From positions 1 to 32,495 of the forward strand of contig WFTC01000022.1 of assembly GCA_015485665.1 (NCBI GenBank): DNA of 32,495 bases, read 5' to 3'. This stretch comes from Candidatus Altimarinota bacterium (GTDB lineage: Bacteria; Patescibacteriota; Gracilibacteria; UBA1369; 2-02-FULL-48-14). Below the pieces are notes generated by a model. It was not told the DNA's origin and did not search any database. It worked only from the letters and a program-made list of their open reading frames with translations. The position numbers and the translations under genes are program-made. Shown piece by piece: positions 17,229 to 24,755 of this stretch (position 1 is its first letter; each line of letters opens with the position of its first letter).

Positions 17229-17257
17229 ATATTATCATATTCAGGTATATTCTTCAA
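17229..17257 (-). promoter_or_regulatory. Promoter of the surface-protein operon
   Basis: On the minus strand, TTGAAG (17252-17257), a 17-nt spacer and TAATAT (17229-17234) with an upstream TGA make a good extended -10 promoter. The predicted leader to the ATG at 17183 is about 40 nt. It lies back to back with the promoter of the PKD-7TM gene. Confidence 0.6.
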
Positions 17258-17269
17258 GTTGCTCGGAGA

Positions 17270-17298
17270 TTGAATTTTCCTTCTTTTATTGCTATTAT
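17270..17298 (+). promoter_or_regulatory. Leaderless-type promoter of the PKD-7TM operon
   Basis: TTGAAT (17270-17275), a 17-nt spacer and TATTAT (17293-17298) with an upstream TGC form a strong extended -10 promoter. Only 6 nt lie between the -10 box and the ATG at 17305, so transcription should begin at or next to the start codon. Confidence 0.68.
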
Positions 17299-17304
17299 TC
17301 ATAT

Positions 17305-18810
17305 ATGATTAAAGCCTTTTTTGCTGCTTTCACCCTTGGTTTTCCCTTTTTCATGTGGGGGACTGCTTTTGCACTTTCAGATGAAGATCAAGGTACTTCA
17401 GTTGAAGTTGTTATTACTGCAGACTCCAGTGTGGAACTTAATAAAAAAATTATTTTTGATGCTAGTAATTCATTTATTGATGATTCTATAGATCAAGATT
17501 CTGTGAGTTATGAATGGTTTTACGGAGATGGAAACAGGGAGCAGGGTGTGGAGGTTGTGCATACTTATGCGGAGCCTGGAGAGTATGAAGTGACTTTGAT
17601 TGCAAGGACTGCTGAAGGAGAGCAATTTACTGCAATTCATGAGCTTTTGGTTTATGAGCGTTCCATCATGTTGATAAGTAATGTTGAAAATCGGCGAGAT
17701 CAAATTGAAAGTTTTGTTGAATCTGCCAGAGAACAGGATGTTTTGATTAATTTAGTTGAATCTTACACTTCTCAGTCTGAATTTTTGGCGGAAGAGCAGC
17801 TTCAAACTCGTGTAATTGAAAATTTATCCGCATTTAAAGATGCAAATACAATTGTCGTTTGGACTGAGGGAAGTTCTGGTTTAACATTATTTTCTAAGTT
17901 GCAGAGGACATTGAATGATCCCAATTTTTTTGTAGATAAAAATATTATTTTTATTTCAGACAGCAGTTTCGGTTCCATGGAGAATATTGCTCGTGGGGTT
18001 TATCAAAGCATTTCTCCAAAGAGCATTGTTCTGGCTCGCCCAGAATCTGTATGGGTTATTTTGGAGACGGAAAGTTTGGAAGATTATTTGAATCTTTTGG
18101 AAAGTAGAGAGATGCAATACAAGGAAATTAACTCTCAATTGCAACTCAGACCGTGGAATTTTTTAAGTGTTTTGGTGAATAATCTTATAAATAAAGGTGT
18201 TCCAAGTAATACAATCAGATTGGTTCTTATGCTTCCTGTGATTGTTACAGTTGTAGCTTTTATGAAGCAGGTTGTGGGCTTAGCAACCTTGGGCGTTTAT
18301 ACTCCTTCAATATTGGCACTATCTTTTATAGCTCTTGATTTAAGTTACGGATTAATAATTTTATTGGCGATTTTGAGTATAGGTACTTTAACTAGACTTT
18401 TCTTGAGGCGTTACAGGCTGCTTTATATTCCGAGAATGGCAATTTTGCTTACTACCGTAAGTTTGACCATTTTAATTTTACTCTATCTTGGCGCTTATCT
18501 TGATTTGTCAGCTGTGGTTGGAATTGCAGTCTTTCCAATGCTTATTATGAGTACAATGGTTGAGAAATTTGTAAGTATTCAAAGTGGTAAAGGGCTGAGA
18601 AGTGCTCTTACTTTGGTAGGTGAATCTGTTTTAGTCGCTGTTCTTTGTTATTTTGTGGCGGAATGGGCATGGTTAAAGGTATTTGTCTTGGGGCATCCTG
18701 AAGTTATTTTCTTATTTCTCTTTATGAATGTATTAATGGCACGCTGGACGGGACTTAGAGTTTTAGAGTATTTTCGTTTTAGAGAAATTATTCGTTACGC
18801 TGAAGAATAA
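17305..18810 (+). CDS. PKD-domain 7TM membrane protein (partner of ATP-grasp ligase)
   Basis: This is a 501-residue membrane protein. A signal/anchor helix (about 4-24) leads into a PKD domain (about 34-118, with FDASNSF, YEWFYGDG, HTYAEPGEYEVTL). An alpha/beta domain of unknown type follows (about 120-280), then seven membrane helices (about 303-475). The first helices, RLVLMLPVIVTVVAFMKQVVGLATLGVYTPSILALSF, fit the '7TM usually fused to an inactive transglutaminase' family. The usual transglutaminase-like domain is not obvious; PKD plus the alpha/beta domain takes its place. Proteins of this family sit beside RimK-like ligases, as here: the stop and the next start share TAATG. It is probably an envelope sensor or scaffold for the cytosolic ligase/peptidase. 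Confidence 0.8.
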   Translation: MIKAFFAAFTLGFPFFMWGTAFALSDEDQGTSVEVVITADSSVELNKKIIFDASNSFIDDSIDQDSVSYEWFYGDGNREQGVEVVHTYAEPGEYEVTLIARTAEGEQFTAIHELLVYERSIMLISNVENRRDQIESFVESAREQDVLINLVESYTSQSEFLAEEQLQTRVIENLSAFKDANTIVVWTEGSSGLTLFSKLQRTLNDPNFFVDKNIIFISDSSFGSMENIARGVYQSISPKSIVLARPESVWVILETESLEDYLNLLESREMQYKEINSQLQLRPWNFLSVLVNNLINKGVPSNTIRLVLMLPVIVTVVAFMKQVVGLATLGVYTPSILALSFIALDLSYGLIILLAILSIGTLTRLFLRRYRLLYIPRMAILLTTVSLTILILLYLGAYLDLSAVVGIAVFPMLIMSTMVEKFVSIQSGKGLRSALTLVGESVLVAVLCYFVAEWAWLKVFVLGHPEVIFLFLFMNVLMARWTGLRVLEYFRFREIIRYAEE

Positions 18811-21194
18811 TGGGATTATTACCTGATTTTGGCATTTTGGGGATAAATGCAAGAAATTTGCTTTATGTTCGCCCCTTCAATAAAAAAAAGGCGGTTCGTT
18901 TAGCGGATGATAAATTAAAATCAAAACATTTTTTATCTGCCAGAGATATTCCAGTACCTCGTTTATTTGCCGTTATAAGTACTCAAGAAGAATTGGAAAA
19001 ATTTGATTTTTCTTCTTTGCCATCCAGTTTTGTTTTAAAGCCAAACATGGGATTTGGTGGAGAGGGGATTCTTCCTATTGTGGGTAGAAAAGAAAAACAT
19101 TATGAAAGAGCAAGCGGCACTTTGACGTCTCAAGAAGAGCTTAAAGAGCACATAGGTGATATACTGGATGGACGTTTTAGTCTTTCTGGAGCTGCCGATA
19201 AGGCTTTTTTTGAACAGAGAATTATTTGCGATGATTCTATTGCACGTTTTGCTTACAAAGGATTGCCAGATATTCGCATAGTTGTGCATAATTTAATTCC
19301 GGTTATGGCGATGTTACGTTTGCCTACAAAAGAATCGGATGGAAAAGCTAATATTCATCAAGGTGCTTTAGGAGTTGGAATTGATATTGCCAGAGGCACT
19401 GCGACTCATATTGTTTCAAAGGGTAAAATTATTGATGAGGTGCCGGAGGTTGGTGAGATTAAAGGGCTTAAAATTCCTTATTGGGATGAGATGTTACATA
19501 TTGCTTCCAAAGTTCAATTAATAACAAATTTGGGTTATTTGGCTGTAGATATTGTTCTTGACAAAAATACAGGTCCAGTTTTGTTGGAGATTAATGCTCG
19601 TGCGGGTTTGACTGTGCAAATTGCAAATTTGGCGCCGTTGCGAAATCGTTTGGAGCGTATTCAAGGCGTGCAAGTTAAAACACCTGAAAAAGGAGTGCGT
19701 ATTGCGCAAGATATGTTTGGAAATAAATTGGAGAAAGAAGTGAAAAAAGTTATTGGCAAAAGTGTGGTTGGGCGTGAAGAGAAAATAACCATATTTGGTG
19801 AAGGTGGTTCACGTATTGTATGGGCTTCTATTAATCCTCTTTTAGAGAGGAGTATAATTGATAGAGAGTTGGCAAAAAATTTATTTCTTGATGAGTTTGA
19901 TGAAACTCTGGAATCAATGAAAATAAAATTCAATCTTGCGGATACAAGAGTTCAGACTTTAGTCAGGCTGGATGATTTATCCGGTAAAAATTTTGATATG
20001 GTTATTGGCAGGCGGGATTTAAATCGTTTTCTTATTGATCCATCCAAGGGACGTGAGCTATTAGGACGATTGCCAGAATTTTTGAAAGTGAAACAAAATT
20101 TTTCTCCCACAAAAAAAGTAAATTATAGACATTTGGATATGGAGCTTGTTTCAATAGATAGGCAAATTAAACTTTTATATCATTTAAGACCGATTAATCT
20201 TGAAGAGGAGAAGACAAAATTTTTAAAAGATAATTTTTATAATCCTCAATTTGAATATCCGAAATTGATGTTTGACTCTCTACACTTGAGGGAAAAAATT
20301 CAAAAGATCCAATCAAAAATAGAAGAAAAAAGTGTACTTGCTCAGCTTTTTCTGAGTAAAAGTAAAGAAATAGAGAAGAAAATAGAGCTGTTGGAGTTTA
20401 GAGGGACAGAGCGCTTTCAAAAAGCAAGCATTTTTCTTTATGGGGATGTTAGTTCAAAGCTTAAAAGAGCTGCACAAATAAAACTTAAGCAAAGACCTAA
20501 AAAGTTTACTAAACAAAAACAGCTAAGTACGGATGAGATAATTTATTCTTTTGAAGAAAGTTTTAAGAATTACGCATTATCTCAATGGAAAGTAAAAATA
20601 AAGAAGAATATGGTTGCTGTTGTTATGGCCAATAAAGGCAAGGCTTTACTGCTTAAGGATGGTGTTTCTTTTAGTAAGAATAGGCTTCGTATGGTTATAG
20701 CTCATGAAATTGAAACTCATATTTTGACTGCTGAAAACGGCAAAGCTCAATATTATCAACTTTTTAGCAGAGGTTTTGCTGATTATTTGGAAACGCAAGA
20801 AGGCTTGGCAATTTGGAATCAAGAGCAAGTTGCAATTTATGACTCGGAAAAGAACTATAAAGCTGCGATGTTAGTTTTTATTGTTGATTTTGCAAAAGAA
20901 CACTCTTTTTCAGAAACAGTTGATTATTGTAGGAAGCTTGGGATGTCTTTAAATCAGGCCTTTCAAACCACACTGAAAGTTAAACGTGGTTATGAGGATA
21001 CTGCTCAGGCAGGTGCTTTTACAAAAGATATTGTTTATATGTCCGGATATATTCAAATTAAAAATTTTATTGCAAAAGGAGGAGATATTAGGGATTTATA
21101 CTACGGTAAATATAATTTGAGAGATATAAAATTGATTAAACAGGTGCCTCATTTGATAGAGCCACGGCGTTTACCTCATTTTTTGGATCGTTGA
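18810..21194 (+). CDS. Fusion: RimK-like ATP-grasp ligase + degenerate retropepsin + DUF1704 (MATCAP-like) metallopeptidase
   Basis: This is a 794-residue cytosolic protein. Residues 1-305 form an ATP-grasp ligase of the 'alpha-L-glutamate ligase-related' type: Lys77 in FVLKPNMGFGGEG, and VLLEINARAG with Glu260 and Asn262 for Mg-ATP. Residues about 310-415 resemble RimB-type retropepsin ('ATP-dependent zinc protease'), ending in VIGRRDLNRFLIDPSKGR. The DTGA catalytic loop appears to be replaced by NPLL (342-345, before ERSIIDRELA), so it is probably inactive. Residues about 435-790 are DUF1704: HEIETH (His632, Glu633, His637) plus the QEGLA motif (663-667), the zinc site also found in MATCAP tyrosine carboxypeptidases. 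The start overlaps the upstream stop. The stop is TGA. The substrate is unknown. Confidence 0.85.
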   Translation: MGLLPDFGILGINARNLLYVRPFNKKKAVRLADDKLKSKHFLSARDIPVPRLFAVISTQEELEKFDFSSLPSSFVLKPNMGFGGEGILPIVGRKEKHYERASGTLTSQEELKEHIGDILDGRFSLSGAADKAFFEQRIICDDSIARFAYKGLPDIRIVVHNLIPVMAMLRLPTKESDGKANIHQGALGVGIDIARGTATHIVSKGKIIDEVPEVGEIKGLKIPYWDEMLHIASKVQLITNLGYLAVDIVLDKNTGPVLLEINARAGLTVQIANLAPLRNRLERIQGVQVKTPEKGVRIAQDMFGNKLEKEVKKVIGKSVVGREEKITIFGEGGSRIVWASINPLLERSIIDRELAKNLFLDEFDETLESMKIKFNLADTRVQTLVRLDDLSGKNFDMVIGRRDLNRFLIDPSKGRELLGRLPEFLKVKQNFSPTKKVNYRHLDMELVSIDRQIKLLYHLRPINLEEEKTKFLKDNFYNPQFEYPKLMFDSLHLREKIQKIQSKIEEKSVLAQLFLSKSKEIEKKIELLEFRGTERFQKASIFLYGDVSSKLKRAAQIKLKQRPKKFTKQKQLSTDEIIYSFEESFKNYALSQWKVKIKKNMVAVVMANKGKALLLKDGVSFSKNRLRMVIAHEIETHILTAENGKAQYYQLFSRGFADYLETQEGLAIWNQEQVAIYDSEKNYKAAMLVFIVDFAKEHSFSETVDYCRKLGMSLNQAFQTTLKVKRGYEDTAQAGAFTKDIVYMSGYIQIKNFIAKGGDIRDLYYGKYNLRDIKLIKQVPHLIEPRRLPHFLDR

Positions 21195-22275
21195 GGCACT
21201 TGAATATCATTAATGTCATGTCATCTTCTTGCCTATGTCCTTCCATAAATCTGCTGACATCTATGGCTATTTTTTCAAATAAATCCTCTGCTGAAATCTT
21301 GCTTTTTGCATGAAGTTTAAGAAATGATTCCAGTCTGTCTTTGCCATATATTTCACCAAGTACATTTTTTGCTTCCGTAATCCCATCTGTAAATAAGATT
21401 AGAAAATCTCCTTTTTGCATTTTTATTTCTTGTTTTTTTGTAAGAGCTCTATTGTCTTCAATCATTCCAAGAGCTATTCCACCTCCTTTTACGCTATATA
21501 TTTTTTCTTCTGAAGTATTTACATGTATTAAATATTCATGTCCCGCTCCAACCCATGAAAATTTATTATCATTCGGATCCCACTCCAATAGTATGAGAGT
21601 CATGAACATTGTTGCTTTTAGGTTTGGCTTTAGAAATCTGTTTATTTGAAAAAGCATTTCAAGTAAATCATTTTCAATAGCTATAAAAGTATCCATTAAA
21701 ATGTCCACCATTATCATGATCAATCCCGCCGGTAGTCCATGACCGGTTGAGTCGCCTATGTATGCAAAATAACGTTCATCTTTTTGATAAAAATTGTAAG
21801 CATCTCCTCCTATTTCTGATGCCGGTCTTGTTTTTGCTGCTATATCCAGTCCTGGTATTTCAGGTAATTGCTTTGGAAGCAATTCACGTTGAATGTTTTG
21901 AGCTGAATCAAGTTCTTTTTTTAAAGCTTCGTGCTCAATCACCTCTGAAGATATATTTTCCAGATTTCTGGTAACTTCATTGAAAAAATGAGCTAGAACT
22001 CCTATTTCATCTTTTCTTCTTGTAAGAATACGTCTGTAACTTTTGCCGGTAAGTAGGGCTTTCATTTCTAAAATAATTGTACGCATGGGGCGAGTAAGCC
22101 TGCTGTATATTATTAAAAGAGTCAAAAAAGTCATTGTGCCAAGACCTAAGGCAAGTTGAAGGATAAGTTTATCGCTCACAAAAGACATGGCAAAAGCCAC
22201 TCCATAAGAAAATACTCCGGCTATTAGAATCCAAAGAGAAATGTTGCGAAGAATGGATCGGCGTGTGAATGACAT
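21136..22275 (-). CDS. Second membrane-bound RsbU-like PP2C phosphatase with HAMP domain
   Basis: This 379-residue protein has two N-terminal helices (about 13-31 and 37-58) with almost no outside loop, so it probably senses the membrane or a partner protein. A HAMP domain (about 60-112; TRPMRTIILEMKALL, DEIGVLAHFFNEV) and a linker helix with the RELLPKQLP motif lead to a SpoIIE/PP2C domain. Metal motifs are intact: GGDAYN (Asp158), GDSTGHG (Asp175), FTDGITEAKN and QEDDMTLMI. It follows the MFS/HEAT gene by 14 bp, so both are in one operon. Its last 59 bp overlap the convergent ATP-grasp fusion gene. Confidence 0.92.
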   Translation of the reverse strand: MSFTRRSILRNISLWILIAGVFSYGVAFAMSFVSDKLILQLALGLGTMTFLTLLIIYSRLTRPMRTIILEMKALLTGKSYRRILTRRKDEIGVLAHFFNEVTRNLENISSEVIEHEALKKELDSAQNIQRELLPKQLPEIPGLDIAAKTRPASEIGGDAYNFYQKDERYFAYIGDSTGHGLPAGLIMIMVDILMDTFIAIENDLLEMLFQINRFLKPNLKATMFMTLILLEWDPNDNKFSWVGAGHEYLIHVNTSEEKIYSVKGGGIALGMIEDNRALTKKQEIKMQKGDFLILFTDGITEAKNVLGEIYGKDRLESFLKLHAKSKISAEDLFEKIAIDVSRFMEGHRQEDDMTLMIFKCLNDPKNEVNAVALSNEAPV

Positions 22276-22289
22276 CGCTCTTATTATAT

Positions 22290-24692
22290 TTACTGCTTCT
22301 TATGAGAAGCAAGAGCCAATTTGATTTGATGTGCTTCATGATGCGCATTAAGTTTTTGATATAGTTTGCCCAGCTTTTTTAAGCTGCTTTTATTTATTTC
22401 ACTTATGCTTGAATATTTTGAAATTATATTTGCGACTTCTTGTGAAAAATGATTCTGCATTGCTTGCGTGATTTTTCTTTTATAATTTTTACTGAAAGAT
22501 TTAATTATCAGATTCATATTTTCATGCCATGGATGAGATGGGTTTTCAAATGCATGAATAAACAAAGGAATTACAGTTTCATCTCCAATTTTTCCCAAAG
22601 CCAGTAAAGCTGCATTTTGCATCTCTTTATTTTTTGATTTTAGGGATTTTTTTAAAAAATCAAGCCCATCTTTAAATTTAACTTCACCACATATATAAAC
22701 TGCCATCAAGTTAGTTTTTTCTTTCGGACTTTCTATCATTTGTTTTAAGAGGTGTGTTAATTCTTTTCTCATTTCTTTAAATTGCCAAAGAGCAATAATG
22801 GAAGCTCCTCTAATTCTAGTTTTTTTGCTCATTAAAAAGTTTTGCATGTAATGTTTTAGATTAGGATCTTTAAAGAGTTTGAACATTCTTATGTAATCTT
22901 CAATATTTTTGGATTTATTATTAAGTTTATTTAATAAAAAATTTGTGGCTTCTTTCGGGGAAAATGCATAAAAACACTGTATCAATTCTTCATAAATTTC
23001 TTTATTTTCCACTTTTTCCAAAGCAGATTTAAGAGTAGTTACGATTCTATGAGCTGTGAAAGGCTCTTGCATGAATTGATTGTCTTCACTGAAGCTTTGT
23101 AAAGCTTGGATTGCTTCAAGACAAAGTTTACTGCCTGAATTATTGATTATATTCAGTATTGCATTAATACTTGCAGGATCTTGGCGCTCAGATAAAGTTT
23201 TGAGTATGTTTTCTTTTATTATTTTAGGTTCGTAATCTCTGTTTAAAATTTTTAAAAGTGCCGGCGTGAAGTGTGTGTGTCCGTTTTGAGCTAAAATTTC
23301 AATTGCATTTAGTCTTGTTGGCATATCCATCTTTTTACTCAAATTATATTCTGACATCTCAGTATATTTTCTTATCAAACGATAGGTGATAAAACTCATT
23401 GTGATTGTGGCTGTTATAAGTATCAAATTAATCATTAAAGTTTGATAAATACCTTCAAAATTTAAAGCTATTAATATAATTAAGACTGTCCCCAAAATAG
23501 CCCCCATCGGCTTGACAACACCTTGCATAAATTCTTTAACCTCATCTCTCATTTGGTTTGGAATTGCATAATAGCTTGAATCATAGCTATTTTTGAAAAT
23601 TAAACCTGTAATTTCATAACCTCCTCTGGTGAACAAAGCTGTTAAAAAATTGAATTTTAATGTTAATGCTATAAGATTTAACATGCTTATTATCGGATGT
23701 ATGAGCATAACAGGTATTACACCAAGAGCTTCTATAAGTCTGCTTGCAACAATCAATTGAATTATTAAAGCAGCAGCATTGAAAATAATATGTAAAGTCC
23801 CCAATTTTTTAGTAAGTTCTTGTTCGTAATATATACTTTGATCTTTTATGGAAAGTTCATCTGCAAGAATTACATTTTCATCTGTATGTTCGGAAAGTAG
23901 TGTTTCTTCTTGCATGGAATATACTTCTTGTTGAATTGCTTTTGTATATTGGAATTCCACCATATTCATTATGCTCCAATGCAATAAAACTATGATCATT
24001 ATTCCTTTTAAAAAAGGTATTCTTTTCAGTTTCTTCATACTTTCTTTAAATGTCATTTTTCTTGGCAGTGTGCTTTGTACATTTACTAATTTTGGAACCT
24101 TGAGAGTTTTTGTGTTAAAAAACAGTACGATAGGTATAATCAAAAGAAGAGATATTGCCCATATAAGTATGAATTTATATGCCGGAATAGTTTCAGAAAA
24201 GATGCTTAAAATAAAACCTCCAACAATTGCTCCTATTGTTTCTGCAGACTCTATAATTGGGAAGCTTCTTTGGCTTTCCAAAGGTGTGAATAGATCTTCA
24301 TTAAATAAAGAAATAAGTATATTTAATTGTGCCAAGAAGACAGACTCAACAATTATCAATAAAGAGAAAAAGATGAAGCTGCTTTTTTGCATAAAAACTA
24401 TTGATGTAATCAACATTGCTGCAGCCAATAAAACAATTATGCTGATTAAGAGTTCACGCTGTATTTTTCTTAATAAATGTCTGAAAAAAATGCTACCAAG
24501 CATAACCATTACGGCATTTATCAAAAAGAGCAAAGGTAATAAATTTATACCTACTTTAGTTAAAAAAGTGGCAATCAGTACGCTCCAGCCAAGGATAAAA
24601 CCGAATCTGCTCAAAAATAACATACTCCATCCAACAAGTACTCGAGGCCATTCTTTTTCACTTATATTGAATACTTGACTTAGTTTATTCAT
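22290..24692 (-). CDS. MFS/NTT-like multi-spanning membrane protein with C-terminal HEAT repeats
   Basis: This is an 800-residue protein. About 12 hydrophobic helices fill residues 15-455 in an MFS-like layout, split by a charged loop near residues 255-290. The segment NEDLFTPLESQRSFPIIESAETIGAIVGGFILS resembles the central block of ATP/ADP translocase-type (NTT/Npt1) carriers. Residues about 465-780 are helical HEAT-like repeats (for example ALLALGKIGDETVIPLFIHAFENP). Membrane carriers with HEAT tails are known for NTT relatives, but a nucleotide substrate cannot be shown here. It heads an operon with a RsbU-like phosphatase, so it may serve as its sensor. Its promoter overlaps that of murJ. 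Confidence 0.75.
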   Translation of the reverse strand: MNKLSQVFNISEKEWPRVLVGWSMLFLSRFGFILGWSVLIATFLTKVGINLLPLLFLINAVMVMLGSIFFRHLLRKIQRELLISIIVLLAAAMLITSIVFMQKSSFIFFSLLIIVESVFLAQLNILISLFNEDLFTPLESQRSFPIIESAETIGAIVGGFILSIFSETIPAYKFILIWAISLLLIIPIVLFFNTKTLKVPKLVNVQSTLPRKMTFKESMKKLKRIPFLKGIMIIVLLHWSIMNMVEFQYTKAIQQEVYSMQEETLLSEHTDENVILADELSIKDQSIYYEQELTKKLGTLHIIFNAAALIIQLIVASRLIEALGVIPVMLIHPIISMLNLIALTLKFNFLTALFTRGGYEITGLIFKNSYDSSYYAIPNQMRDEVKEFMQGVVKPMGAILGTVLIILIALNFEGIYQTLMINLILITATITMSFITYRLIRKYTEMSEYNLSKKMDMPTRLNAIEILAQNGHTHFTPALLKILNRDYEPKIIKENILKTLSERQDPASINAILNIINNSGSKLCLEAIQALQSFSEDNQFMQEPFTAHRIVTTLKSALEKVENKEIYEELIQCFYAFSPKEATNFLLNKLNNKSKNIEDYIRMFKLFKDPNLKHYMQNFLMSKKTRIRGASIIALWQFKEMRKELTHLLKQMIESPKEKTNLMAVYICGEVKFKDGLDFLKKSLKSKNKEMQNAALLALGKIGDETVIPLFIHAFENPSHPWHENMNLIIKSFSKNYKRKITQAMQNHFSQEVANIISKYSSISEINKSSLKKLGKLYQKLNAHHEAHQIKLALASHKKQ

Positions 24693-24698
24693 CCCCTC

Positions 24699-24727
24699 AT
24701 AATAGCATATTGTATCTCTGTTGCCAA
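24699..24727 (-). promoter_or_regulatory. Leaderless-type promoter of the MFS/HEAT-phosphatase operon
   Basis: On the minus strand, TTGGCA (24722-24727), a 17-nt spacer and TATTAT (24699-24704) with an upstream TGC precede the ATG at 24692. The gap from -10 box to ATG is 6 nt. The -35 box occupies the same bases as the murJ -35 box. Confidence 0.68.
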
Positions 24728-24749
24728 GTAGAGATTAGCCTTTTACAAT
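24721..24749 (+). promoter_or_regulatory. Leaderless-type promoter of murJ
   Basis: TTGCCA (24721-24726), a 17-nt spacer and TACAAT (24744-24749) lie before the ATG at 24756, again with a 6-nt gap. Its -35 box shares the near-palindromic heptamer TTGCCAA (24721-24727) with the divergent promoter. Confidence 0.68.
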
Positions 24750-24755
24750 GTATGT

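Noticed and set aside
23971-24678. 235-residue open frame on the plus strand inside the MFS/HEAT gene
   Set aside because: It is antisense to a gene with clear membrane and repeat structure and shows no family motif.
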